Below, in pieces: positions 23,607 through 31,912 of a stretch of 64,000 nt of DNA (its first letter is position 1; each line of letters begins with the position of its first letter). Origin of the DNA: Planctomycetota bacterium. GTDB lineage: Bacteria; Planctomycetota; UBA1135; GCA-002686595. The DNA lies in NCBI GenBank assembly GCA_016795205.1, contig JAEUHZ010000021.1:62001-126000 (forward strand). Direction: 5' to 3'. The notes below the pieces were generated by a model. It was given only the letters and a program-made list of their open reading frames with translations. It was not told the DNA's origin and did no database searches. The translations under genes were made by a program, and so were the position numbers.

Positions 23607-24326
23607 TCAGTTGGCGTGCTGGATGCTCGAGATCCACTGGCGGAAGCTCGCGTCCCAGCGCGACACGGTCGCGGCCGGGCCGAGCAGGCGCGCGAAGTAG
23701 GGGCCGCTGGGCGTCTCGACGATCGCGGCGAGCATGCCCCAGTTGTCGCGCAAGCCGGCGGCTCCCATGCCCTGGACCTTCGACGTGTCGAGCGTCCCGG
23801 CGATGAACGCCTCGGTCACGTGCATGCCATGCACCGTGCGCGTCGTCGTCTCCAGGTTCTCGCGCGCCGTCCGGCCGCCGGCGGGCACGAAGTAGTCGGC
23901 CCAGCGATCGAGGTTCGCCTGCGTGGAGCCGCCCTCGCCGCCGAAGTGGAACAGCACGAGCTGCGCGTCCTCCGCGTCCCCTTCGACCTTGGGGAGGAGG
24001 AACTGCGCCTTGCGCATGGCCGAGGAGGGCACCTGCACGATCCAGCCTTCAGGCACCGAGAACTGCACGGAGCCCGCGGCCCGGGGCGCCGTCGAGGATC
24101 CCGGCAGGCCACCGGCGTGCGGGTTGGGCAGCGAGTCCGGGCGCGCGGTGGCCGCGCCGCTGCCGGCATGTGGGTTCGGCATCGAGGGCGATGATCTCGC
24201 CGCCGCTTCGGCCGGAGTGAGCTTCTGGGGCTCGTCCCCGCTGGCGCAGGCGGTGAAAAGAACAGCGAGGGCGGCGGTGGTGGCGAGGGCGGGACGGGGA
24301 ACAGGCCAGGCGCGTTCGATGCTCAT
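23607..24326 (-). CDS. Lipoprotein of unknown function
   Basis: A 239-residue lipoprotein with lipobox LFTACAS (Cys near residue 26). The mature protein has a low-complexity linker containing two copies of (M/L)PNPHAG, then a globular domain from FSVPEGWIVQVPSSAMRKAQ to the end. That domain carries alternating strands (QLVLFHFGGEGGS, YFARLLGPAATV) and ends in WISSIQHAN. I do not recognise a family. The start at 24326 was chosen because the signal peptide begins there and a TACCCT hexamer precedes it by 7 nt. It is convergent with the amidohydrolase gene. Confidence 0.75.
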   Translation of the reverse strand: MSIERAWPVPRPALATTAALAVLFTACASGDEPQKLTPAEAAARSSPSMPNPHAGSGAATARPDSLPNPHAGGLPGSSTAPRAAGSVQFSVPEGWIVQVPSSAMRKAQFLLPKVEGDAEDAQLVLFHFGGEGGSTQANLDRWADYFVPAGGRTARENLETTTRTVHGMHVTEAFIAGTLDTSKVQGMGAAGLRDNWGMLAAIVETPSGPYFARLLGPAATVSRWDASFRQWISSIQHAN

Positions 24327-24333
24327 GCCCGAG

Positions 24334-24339
24334 AGGGTA
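24334..24339 (-). promoter_or_regulatory. -10-like hexamer TACCCT
   Basis: TACCCT on the minus strand ends 7 nt before the lipoprotein ATG at 24326. Confidence 0.3.
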
Positions 24340-24439
24340 CGGTGCACGGCGCGGGAGGGCGAGCCGTGCACCCGCAGCTTACGCGCGCGGGAGAGTGCCG
24401 CAGCCCTCGCTGGTCGTGGGGTCGAGCATCCCTGGCGCC

Positions 24440-24577
24440 CTAGTGGGCGCCGAACGTCCACAGCACGAGGATCAGTGCGACCCACAACAGGATGCCGAGC
24501 AGCCTTTGCGGCAGTTCGCGGTCTCGGACCTGGTAGGCCGGCGGAAGCGGGACGCCGGATCGTTCGTGGTCGTGCAT
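24440..24577 (-). CDS. 45-residue single-span membrane protein
   Basis: A short frame from ATG 24577 to TAG 24440 encodes 45 residues: a charged N-terminal part (MHDHERSGVPLPPAY, then RDRELPQRL) and one hydrophobic segment near residues 27-42 (LLGILLWVALILVLWTF) ending in GAH. The sharp polar/hydrophobic division and its fit in a gap otherwise lacking genes make it a plausible small membrane protein. It may modulate a larger membrane complex. No family was recognised. Confidence 0.55.
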   Translation of the reverse strand: MHDHERSGVPLPPAYQVRDRELPQRLLGILLWVALILVLWTFGAH

Positions 24578-24648
24578 GGCGAGCGGTTCGGACGGTGCTA
24601 GGTGCGACCCTGGGATGGGTTACCTGGCGCGGGTTCTCCGAGATCAGA

Positions 24649-24663
24649 ACGTCTGAAAGACGT
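24649..24663. promoter_or_regulatory. Inverted repeat ACGTCT-GAA-AGACGT
   Basis: A perfect 6-bp inverted repeat with a 3-nt spacer in the divergent region between the 45-residue gene and the gene at 24728; size and symmetry suit a dimeric regulator. Confidence 0.35.
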
Positions 24664-24691
24664 ACGATCGCGCAACGAAGTTCCGAAAACC

Positions 24692-24715
24692 GTGCCGATC
24701 GGCACCCGGGTGCCG
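24692..24715. promoter_or_regulatory. Nested palindromes before the gene at 24728
   Basis: GTGCCG (24692-24697), CGGCAC (24700-24705) and GTGCCG (24710-24715) alternate, so the central arm can pair with either neighbour. The right-hand pair forms a 16-bp perfect palindrome that ends just before the Shine-Dalgarno-like GAGGGGG and ATG 24728. It could be an operator or a two-state hairpin controlling translation. Confidence 0.4.
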
Positions 24716-24727
24716 TGAGGGGGAATC

Positions 24728-25003
24728 ATGGGCGCCAAGGAGATCGAGGTCGTCTGTCCGTGCTGCCAGGGACGTCTCACCGTCGATGTCCTGACCGGGC
24801 GCGTGATGCGCCACGAGCGTGCCGGGAGCGGATCGGGCGCGGGCGACCGCTGGGAATCCGCGCAGGAGCGTGTGCGGGGGCGCACAGCGAGCGGCACGGA
24901 CAAGCTCGATCGCGCGCTCGATTCGGAGCGCGGCAAGGCCGACCGCCTCGACGACCTGTTCCGCCAGGCTCGGGACAAGCTCGCGAAGCCTGACCCCGAC
25001 TGA
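24728..25003 (+). CDS. Small protein with N-terminal zinc-ribbon-like motif
   Basis: A 91-residue cytoplasmic protein beginning MGAKEIEVVCPCCQGRLTVD. The CPCC motif and surrounding strands resemble half of a zinc ribbon, but a second Cys pair is lacking, so metal binding would need a dimer or a partner. The rest is highly charged and helical (TDKLDRALDSERGKADRLDD). A GAGGGGG ribosome-binding site lies 5 nt before the ATG. I do not recognise the family; the charged tail suggests a regulatory or nucleic-acid-associated role. Confidence 0.7.
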   Translation: MGAKEIEVVCPCCQGRLTVDVLTGRVMRHERAGSGSGAGDRWESAQERVRGRTASGTDKLDRALDSERGKADRLDDLFRQARDKLAKPDPD

Positions 25004-25037
25004 GTCCCGGCGACGCCGGTCCTCGCCCTGGGACGGC

Positions 25038-25043
25038 TAGGAT
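25038..25043 (+). promoter_or_regulatory. -10-like hexamer TAGGAT
   Basis: TAGGAT ends 9 nt before the ATG at 25053 of the short leader frame that precedes the LOG-family gene. Confidence 0.35.
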
Positions 25044-25052
25044 GCCGCCCCC

Positions 25053-25130
25053 ATGGGCGACTCCAGGCGCGGTGGGTTCCTGCCGATCCCACACGTTCGA
25101 ACTGCCGCGCCCGCGTCCCTCCGCCGATGA
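25053..25130 (+). CDS. Putative 25-codon leader ORF
   Basis: ATG 25053 opens a 25-codon frame (MGDSRRGGFLPIPHVR...) that stops at 25128-25130, overlapping the next ATG as ATGA. The LOG gene itself lacks an obvious ribosome-binding site, so translation of this leader could feed ribosomes into it. The peptide is Arg-rich and otherwise featureless. Confidence 0.35.
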   Translation: MGDSRRGGFLPIPHVRTAAPASLRR

Positions 25131-25954
25131 CCGAAAGCCGTTACCGGGCCGTCAAGGCCTACAAGAACCAGGAGTTTCTCGGGTCCAAGGACGCGCGGCC
25201 GCTGCGCATCCTGTCCGAGTACATCGAGCCCGAGTCGCGCTTCGAGGAGCTGCGGGTGCGGGACACGATCGTGTTCTTCGGCTCGGCGCGCATCCTCTCG
25301 CGTGAAGAGGCCGAGCGGGAGCTCGCGCAGGCCCAGGCCGGCGGCGGCGATCTGAAGCGCGCCGAGATGCGCCTCTCGATGTCGCGCTACTACGAGGACA
25401 CGCGCGAGCTCGCCAAGCGCCTGACGCTGTGGTCGAAAGGCCTGGAGGGAACCGACCGGCGCTTCGTGATCTGCTCGGGGGGCGGCCCCGGGATCATGGA
25501 GGCCGCCAACCGCGGCGCCAGCGAAGCCAAGGGCGAGAACATCGGGCTCAACATCTCGCTGCCCTTCGAGCAGGCCGACAACCCCTACATCACGAAGCGC
25601 CTGGCGTTCGAGTTCCACTACTTCTTCATGCGGAAGTACTGGTTCACGTACCTGTCCAAGGCGATCGTCGTGATGCCCGGCGGATTCGGGACCTTCGACG
25701 AGTTCATGGAGGTCGTGACGCTCGTCCAGACCTTCAAGATCAAGAAGCGCTTGCCGATCGTGCTGTTCGGCACCGAGTACTGGGACAAGGTCCTGAACCT
25801 CGAGCCGATGGTCGAGTACGGCACGATCAGCCCCGAGGACGTGAACCTGTTCTTCCGCACGGACTCCGTGGACGAGGCCTTCGCGTACCTCGTCCGGGAA
25901 CTCGAGACGCACGCGCTGAAGAAGCCCCTCAGCACGGGCTACCTCAGCGGGTGA
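25127..25954 (+). CDS. LOG family protein (nucleoside 5'-monophosphate phosphoribohydrolase-like)
   Basis: A 275-residue Rossmann-fold LOG/lysine-decarboxylase-like protein. The diagnostic motifs GGGPGIMEAANRG and MPGGFGTFDEFMEVVTL (PGGxGTxxE) are both present. Family members cleave nucleoside monophosphates, for example producing active cytokinins; in most bacteria the physiological substrate is unknown. The N-terminal about 80 residues (ending near SRYYEDTRELAKRLT) are an extension compared with minimal LOG proteins of about 190 residues, as in long-form bacterial members. It is convergent with the lipoprotein gene at 25968, 13 nt away. Confidence 0.9.
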   Translation: MTESRYRAVKAYKNQEFLGSKDARPLRILSEYIEPESRFEELRVRDTIVFFGSARILSREEAERELAQAQAGGGDLKRAEMRLSMSRYYEDTRELAKRLTLWSKGLEGTDRRFVICSGGGPGIMEAANRGASEAKGENIGLNISLPFEQADNPYITKRLAFEFHYFFMRKYWFTYLSKAIVVMPGGFGTFDEFMEVVTLVQTFKIKKRLPIVLFGTEYWDKVLNLEPMVEYGTISPEDVNLFFRTDSVDEAFAYLVRELETHALKKPLSTGYLSG

Positions 25955-25967
25955 CGCGCGGTCTGGC

Positions 25968-26609
25968 TCAGCCGTCGACGCTGGTGTGGTCGTGGACGAT
26001 GCGCCAGCCCGACTCGGTTCGGCGCACGACGAGCGAGAACAGCCCGCCGGCATCGGGCTGGGCCGCGAAGTCCAGGTCCCAGCGCCCGCGCGCCAGCGCG
26101 ACGCCCTGCGCCAGGGGCACGACCTCGAGCCGCGTGAAGGAGAGCTTCCCAGGGTCCTGGCCCGGAGCCTGGTACTTGCGCAGGTAGCGGTCGAGCATCG
26201 GCTGGTAGCCACGGCTGTCCTCGCCGCCCGAGAAGAAGGTCAGCTCCGGCGAGCGCCAGTAGCCCAAGGCCATGAACTCCGCGATGTCGCCGCGGTTCCA
26301 GGCCGCCTCCTGCGCGCGCAGGACGAGCTCGATCGCGGCCCGCCCGTCCGCGTCCGTCGCCGAGGCCGTGCTCGTGGGAGCCGCGTAGCAGCCCGCGAGC
26401 GCGCCGGCGAGCGCCGTGGCCGCCCCGAGCCGCGTGCGCAGCCTCGCCAGTGGCGGCGCGCCGGGCCCTGCCCAGGCCCCTCCCGGGCGTGAGCGCGCGA
26501 CCGAGAGCCAGCGGGCGCGGAGGCCCGCGAGCAGGCCTCTGCGCAGGGCGCCACGCCCGCGATCGAGCGGGGACGGGGTAGGGGATCGATCCAGGAGCGG
26601 TGCTCGCAT
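25968..26609 (-). CDS. DUF4440/SnoaL-like (NTF2-fold) lipoprotein
   Basis: The domain ELVLRAQEAAWNRGDIAEFM, LGYWRSPELTFFSGGE and RIVHDHTSVDG is a YybH/DUF4440-type NTF2 fold of about 120 residues. It is preceded by a lipoprotein signal (ATALAGALAGCYAAP). From ATG 26609 the protein has 213 residues, including about 60 Arg/Pro-rich residues before the signal; this is unusual, and a start nearer the signal peptide is likely though no ATG or GTG is well placed. A TAGAGT hexamer sits 31 nt before ATG 26609. NTF2-fold proteins bind or turn over small molecules; the ligand here is unknown. Confidence 0.72.
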   Translation of the reverse strand: MRAPLLDRSPTPSPLDRGRGALRRGLLAGLRARWLSVARSRPGGAWAGPGAPPLARLRTRLGAATALAGALAGCYAAPTSTASATDADGRAAIELVLRAQEAAWNRGDIAEFMALGYWRSPELTFFSGGEDSRGYQPMLDRYLRKYQAPGQDPGKLSFTRLEVVPLAQGVALARGRWDLDFAAQPDAGGLFSLVVRRTESGWRIVHDHTSVDG

Positions 26610-26640
26610 CGGATGAGCGCGGGGCGGCTCGCGGCCGCCG

Positions 26641-26646
26641 ACTCTA
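26641..26646 (-). promoter_or_regulatory. -10-like hexamer TAGAGT
   Basis: TAGAGT on the minus strand ends 31 nt before ATG 26609, the same spacing class as those upstream of 10401, 32395 and 36146. Confidence 0.3.
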
Positions 26647-26713
26647 GCGTGCGGAGCCCGCGCCTGCCCCGAGGTTGCGGCCCAGCGTGCAACGCGGAGG
26701 ATGGGTCTCCTCG

Positions 26714-29700
26714 ATGCCGAACCTCCCTCCGAGCGCCGCCCTCTCCGGCGCACTCTCGATCCTGGCACCGCTCCTGATGCCGCCGGCCACGGCCCGCTCC
26801 CGGCAGGCGCCCGCCGCCGAGCCCAGCGCCGTGCACTTCGAGCGCCGGGTGCTGACGCGCGAGTTCTTCGCCGAGGGCGCCGCCTTCGGCGATCTCGACC
26901 GGGACGGGATCGAGGACGTCGTCGCGGGCCCGTGGTGGCACCGCGGTCCGCGGTTCGACGAGCGGCGCGAGCTGCGCACCCCGCGCGCGTTCGATCCCGC
27001 GGCCTACTCGGACTCGTTCTTCACCTGGGTGCACGACGTCGACGGCGACGGCTGGAACGACGTGGTCGAGGTCGGCTTCCCCGGCGCGGAGGCCGCTTGG
27101 TACGAGAATCCGCGCGGCGCGAGCGGGCACTGGTCGCGGCACCTGGTCCATGCTGCGGTCGACAACGAATCCCCGGCGTTCTGCGATCTCGACGGGGATG
27201 GCGTGCCCGAACTCGTGTTCCACACGGGTGGGCGGCTGGGTTTCGCCGCCCCGGACCCGCGCGACCCGCGCGCGCCATGGCGCTTCCGCGCGATCAGCGC
27301 GGACCTCGGCTACCAGCGCTTCCAGCACGGGCTCGGGGTCGGCGACGTCGACGGCGACGGGCGCGCCGACGTGCTGACCAAGGACGGCTGGTGGCGGCAG
27401 CCCCCGTCCTTGGACGGCGACCCTGCCTGGGAGCGCCACGCCTTCCCGTTCGCGGCAGCGGGGGGCGCGCAGATGCTCGTCCTGGACGTCGACGGCGACG
27501 GCGACGCGGACGTGGTGACGAGCCTCGCGGCGCACGGCTTCGGCCTGGCCTGGTTCGAGCAGGTCGAGACGAACGGAGGCATCGGCTTCGTCCAGCACCC
27601 GATCCTGGGCGAGACCGCCGCGGAGAACGCCGACGGGCGCGGGTTCGCCGAGATCCACGCCCTGGCCGCCGGCGACCTGAACGGCGACGGCCTCACGGAC
27701 TTCGTCACGGGCAAGCGCTTCTGGTCGCACGGCCAGCGCGGCGACCCGGAGCTGGGCGCACCCGCCGTGCTGGCCTGGTTCGAGCTGCGCCGTGGCCCGC
27801 AGGGCGTGCGCTGGATCCAGCACCGCATCGACGACGACTCGGGTGTCGGCACGCAGGTCGCGGTCGGGGACGTGGACGGCGACGGACGCGCGGACGTCGT
27901 GACCGGGAACAAGCGCGGACTCCACGTGTTCCTCCAGCGTGACGTGCCGGCGATCGCGGCGCCCGCGGACCCGACGCGTGCGGCGAACCTCGACTTCGAG
28001 GACGGCACCCTGCGCGGCTGGCGTGCCGAGGGCGCGGCGTTCGCGGGACAGCCGGTCTACGGCGACTTGGCGGCGGGCCGCGGGCGCGAGCCGTCGCTCC
28101 ACGCGGGCAAGTACTGGATCGGCGGCTGGGAGCGCCTCAGGGACACGCCCACGGGCACGCTCACGTCGGAACCGTTCCGGTGCGAGGCGCCCTTCGCGAG
28201 CTTCCTGGTCGGCGGCGGCGCAGGCCTGGGCGTGCGGGTCGAGCTGCTCGACGACGGCGCACAGCGACCGTTCTTCGCCACGAGCGGCGCGGGCTTCGAG
28301 TCCATGCAGCGCGTGGTCGTCGACCTGACCCAGCGCGTGGGCCTCCCGATCGTCGTGCGCCTCGTCGACGAGGAGACCGGACACTGGGGCCACATCAACT
28401 TCGACGACTTCCGCTTCCACGCCGAGCGCCCGGAGTTTCCCCACGATCCGCCCGTCCCACCGATCCTGCCGCGGGACCCGCCCAAGTCCGCCGGGCTGTC
28501 GCCCGCGGAGGCGGCGCGCGCGATGACGGTCCCGGAGGGCTTCCGCGTCGAGCTGGTGGCGGCCGAGCCGGACCTGCACCAGCCCGTGGCCCTCGCGATC
28601 GATCCCAAGGGGCGCCTGTGGGTTGCGGAGGCGCACTCCTATCCCGAGAAGCGCGGGCCCGGAGCGGGGCGCGACGCCATCCGCGTCTTCGAGGACCGGG
28701 ATGGCGATGGCTCCTACGAGACCCGCACGACCTTCCTCGACGGGCTCGACCTGGTTTCCGGGCTCGAGACCGGCTTCGGCGGAGTGTGGATCGGCCAGGC
28801 GCCCGAGCTGCTCTTCGTCCCGGACGCGGACGACGACCTCGTCCCCGACGGGCCGCCACGGGTGGTCCTGGACGGGTTCGGCCTGGAGGACACGCACGAG
28901 ACGTTGAACTCGTTCAGGTGGGGTCCCGACGGTTGGCTCTACGGGTGCCACGGCGTCTTCACGCATTCGCGCGTCGGGGCGCCGGGAACACCCGACGCAG
29001 AGCGCGTGCCGTTGAACGCCGGAGTTTGGCGCTTCCACCCCCGCAGCACGCGCTTCGAGGTGTTCGCCTGGGGCACGAGCAATCCATGGGGCCTGGACTT
29101 CGACGCCCGCGGGGAGGCCTTCGTGACCGCCTGCGTGATCCCGCACCTCTTCCACGTGATCCAGGGCGGGCGCTTCCACCGCCAAGCCGGCGAGCACTTC
29201 GACGCGCACGTCTACGCGGACCTCGCGACGATCGCCGATCACCGCCATTTCGCAGGCAGCGATCCGCACGCTGGCAACGGCCGCTCCGACGCGTTCGGGG
29301 GCGGACACGCGCACTGCGGAGCGCTGATCGTCCACAGCGCGAGCTTCCCCGAGCGCTGGCGCGGCCGGATCCTGATGGGCAACGTCCACGGGAATCGCCT
29401 CAACGCGGATCGGCTGGAGCGCGCCGGGGCGAGCTACGTGGGGCGACACGACCAGGACTTCCTGCTCTCGAACGACGCCTGGTTCCGCGCGATCAGCCTC
29501 GCGAGCGGACCCGACGGCGCGCTCTACCTGATCGACTGGTACGACGCGCAAGCCTGCCACGACACGAACGCGCAGCGCTGGGACCGGACGAACGGGCGGT
29601 TGTACCGGGTCGCGCATGGCGCCGCGCCGCCCCGGCCGGTCGACCTGCGGGCGCACTCGAGCCTCGAGCTCGTGGCGCTCCAGCGCGATCCGGAAGAGTG

Positions 29701-31906
29701 GTTCGCGCGTGCGGCACAGCTCGTCCTCGCCGAGCGCGGACCGGACGACGTCGTGCGCCACAAGCTCGAGGAGCGTTTCGGCGGCGTGCGCGAGCAGCGC
29801 CTGCGGCTGCGCGCGCTCTGGACGCTGCACGCGAGCGGCAACCTGCGCGAGAGCGTCCTGCTGGCCGCGCTCGCCGACCGCGACGAGTCGGTCTGCGGCT
29901 GGGGCGTGCGGATCGCCTGTGAGGCTGGCGCCCCGGGCGAGCGTGCGCGTCGCGAGCTCAACCGGCTGGCCGAGTCGACGGACCACGCTGGCGTGCGCCT
30001 CCAGCTCGCTTCCGCCGCGCAACGCCTGCCGCCGGATGTCGCGCGCGAGATCGTCGAACGGCTGGTGCGCCGACGGGCCGACGAGGGCGACGACGCTGTG
30101 CAGAAGCTGCTGTGGTGCGCGTTGGAGCCGCTCGTGGCGATCGACCCCGCCTTCGGGCTGCGGCTCGCACCGCTCGCGACGGAACGTCTGGGCGGCTGGA
30201 TCCTGCGCCGCGCGGCCTGGGAGCCTCGGGGCCGCGAGGAGTTGCTCGAGCGCGCCAGCGGCGCACGGCCGCGCATCCCGCCGGCACGCGCCCTGGAGGC
30301 CTTGCGCAGCGCGCTGGCCGACGACGTGCGCGCGCCGATGCCGTCCTCCTGGCCCGCATTCCATGCCGCGATCGCCGCACGCGGGACGGCGGACGAGCGT
30401 GCTGCGGCGATGGATCTGGGCCTGCTGTTCGGCGACGAGCTGGCGTTCCCGAAGCTGCGCGAGCGTCTGGCCGACGCCAGCGTCGGGATCGACTCGCGGC
30501 GCCGCGCGCTCGACGCCCTGGCCCGCGGCCGCGACCGGGAGAGCGTGCCGGTGGTGCTCGGGCTCCTCGACGAGCCCGCCCTGCGGGTCGACGCGCTGCG
30601 CGCGCTGGGCGGGTTCGACGACCCACGCATCGCGCCCCTCTTGATCGGACGCTGGGCGGAGTACGCGCACGCCGAGCGCGAGGCGGCCCTGGAATCGTTG
30701 TGCGCGCGGCCGTCGAGCGCGGTCTTGCTGCTCGAGGCCGTGCGCGCTGGCGGCGTGCCGCGCGCTCACGTTGCGGCCACGGCGCTGCGCACGCTGGAGA
30801 ACCTGCACGACGCACGCGTCGCGGGGCTCTTGGCCGAGGTCGTGGGCGTCGTGCGACGCACGAGTGTCGAGCGCCAGGCGCGCATCGACGAGCTGAAGCT
30901 GATGCTCGATCCAGGAACGATCGAGCGCGGGGACCGCGTCCGCGGCCGCGAGATGTTCGCGGGCGCGTGCTCGTCTTGCCACACGCTGTTCGGCGCGGGC
31001 GGGACGCTGGCGCCCGACCTGACCGGATCGAACCGCAAGGACCTCGACTACCTGCTCTCGAACGTCGTCGACCCGAGCGCGGTGATCACCAAGGAGTATC
31101 AGGTCACCATGCTGTGGCTGGAGGACGAGCGGCTCGTGACCGGCCTCGTGCGGCGGCGCTCTCCGACCGCGATCGTGCTCGCCACCGGCACGGGGGAGGT
31201 CGTCGTGGACGCCTCCGAGGTCCTCGAGGAGCGGCTGTCGCCACTCTCGACGATGCCCGACGGGCTGCTCGAGGCCCTCGACCCCGGGCAGATCGTCGAT
31301 CTCGTCGCCTACCTCCAGGGCGATGCCCAGGTCCCGCGCCGCGCGACGCGGGAGAACGCCGCCTCGATCTTCGACGGACGCACGCTTTCAGGTTGGACGG
31401 GAGACGCCGCCGTGTGGCGCGTCGAGGACGGCGAGCTCGTGGGTCGCGCGCCGGGGCTCGAGCGCAATGCGTTCCTGCGCTCCGATCTGGAGCTCTCCGA
31501 CTTCCGCCTGGTCCTCGAGGTGCGGCTGGTCGGCGACCAAGGGAACAGCGGGATCCAGTTCCGCTCGCGCGCGCGCCCGGACGGCGACGTCGAGGGGCTG
31601 CAAGCCGACGTGGGGCCGGGTTGGTGGGGCAAGCTCTACGAGGAGCACGGCCGCGGCGTGCTGTCCGACCGCTCGGGCGAGCGCGCGGTCGTCAAGGACG
31701 GCTGGAACCGCTACGAGATCGTGGCCGTCGGCTCGCGCGTGCTGACCGCGATCAACGGCGTGCCCTGCGCCGACCTCGAGGATCCGGCGATCGCGCGCGG
31801 TGGCATCGTGGCGCTCCAGGTGCACTCGGGCGCAGCGACCGAGGTGCGCTTCCGCGGGTTCGTCCTGGAACTCGACCCCGAGCCCCGGCTCACGACCCTG
31901 CGCTGA
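26714..31906 (+). CDS. Giant PVC-type cytochrome c dehydrogenase-like fusion
   Basis: A 1730-residue secreted protein. Domains in order: signal peptide (1-35); FG-GAP/VCBS repeats with many D-x-D-G-D-G calcium loops (about 40-430); a jelly-roll-like domain from NLDFEDGTLRGW (about 430-585); the PVC membrane-bound dehydrogenase beta-propeller from PEGFRVELVAAEPDL (about 610-990); HEAT-like helical repeats (about 1000-1400); a c-type heme domain with CSSCH near residue 1419 and IVDLVAYLQGD; and a C-terminal DUF1080/3-keto-disaccharide hydrolase-like domain from IFDGRTLSGW. The dehydrogenase-HEAT-cytochrome array is typical of planctomycetes and verrucomicrobia; FG-GAP and DUF1080 modules on one chain are a richer combination. 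A role in periplasmic sugar oxidation is inferred. Confidence 0.9.
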   Translation: MPNLPPSAALSGALSILAPLLMPPATARSRQAPAAEPSAVHFERRVLTREFFAEGAAFGDLDRDGIEDVVAGPWWHRGPRFDERRELRTPRAFDPAAYSDSFFTWVHDVDGDGWNDVVEVGFPGAEAAWYENPRGASGHWSRHLVHAAVDNESPAFCDLDGDGVPELVFHTGGRLGFAAPDPRDPRAPWRFRAISADLGYQRFQHGLGVGDVDGDGRADVLTKDGWWRQPPSLDGDPAWERHAFPFAAAGGAQMLVLDVDGDGDADVVTSLAAHGFGLAWFEQVETNGGIGFVQHPILGETAAENADGRGFAEIHALAAGDLNGDGLTDFVTGKRFWSHGQRGDPELGAPAVLAWFELRRGPQGVRWIQHRIDDDSGVGTQVAVGDVDGDGRADVVTGNKRGLHVFLQRDVPAIAAPADPTRAANLDFEDGTLRGWRAEGAAFAGQPVYGDLAAGRGREPSLHAGKYWIGGWERLRDTPTGTLTSEPFRCEAPFASFLVGGGAGLGVRVELLDDGAQRPFFATSGAGFESMQRVVVDLTQRVGLPIVVRLVDEETGHWGHINFDDFRFHAERPEFPHDPPVPPILPRDPPKSAGLSPAEAARAMTVPEGFRVELVAAEPDLHQPVALAIDPKGRLWVAEAHSYPEKRGPGAGRDAIRVFEDRDGDGSYETRTTFLDGLDLVSGLETGFGGVWIGQAPELLFVPDADDDLVPDGPPRVVLDGFGLEDTHETLNSFRWGPDGWLYGCHGVFTHSRVGAPGTPDAERVPLNAGVWRFHPRSTRFEVFAWGTSNPWGLDFDARGEAFVTACVIPHLFHVIQGGRFHRQAGEHFDAHVYADLATIADHRHFAGSDPHAGNGRSDAFGGGHAHCGALIVHSASFPERWRGRILMGNVHGNRLNADRLERAGASYVGRHDQDFLLSNDAWFRAISLASGPDGALYLIDWYDAQACHDTNAQRWDRTNGRLYRVAHGAAPPRPVDLRAHSSLELVALQRDPEEWFARAAQLVLAERGPDDVVRHKLEERFGGVREQRLRLRALWTLHASGNLRESVLLAALADRDESVCGWGVRIACEAGAPGERARRELNRLAESTDHAGVRLQLASAAQRLPPDVAREIVERLVRRRADEGDDAVQKLLWCALEPLVAIDPAFGLRLAPLATERLGGWILRRAAWEPRGREELLERASGARPRIPPARALEALRSALADDVRAPMPSSWPAFHAAIAARGTADERAAAMDLGLLFGDELAFPKLRERLADASVGIDSRRRALDALARGRDRESVPVVLGLLDEPALRVDALRALGGFDDPRIAPLLIGRWAEYAHAEREAALESLCARPSSAVLLLEAVRAGGVPRAHVAATALRTLENLHDARVAGLLAEVVGVVRRTSVERQARIDELKLMLDPGTIERGDRVRGREMFAGACSSCHTLFGAGGTLAPDLTGSNRKDLDYLLSNVVDPSAVITKEYQVTMLWLEDERLVTGLVRRRSPTAIVLATGTGEVVVDASEVLEERLSPLSTMPDGLLEALDPGQIVDLVAYLQGDAQVPRRATRENAASIFDGRTLSGWTGDAAVWRVEDGELVGRAPGLERNAFLRSDLELSDFRLVLEVRLVGDQGNSGIQFRSRARPDGDVEGLQADVGPGWWGKLYEEHGRGVLSDRSGERAVVKDGWNRYEIVAVGSRVLTAINGVPCADLEDPAIARGGIVALQVHSGAATEVRFRGFVLELDPEPRLTTLR

Positions 31907-31912
31907 CGTCCC

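Noticed and set aside
26240..30982. 1580-residue minus-strand open frame opposite the PVC cytochrome gene
   Set aside because: Shadow of the true plus-strand gene; low-complexity composition, no domains.
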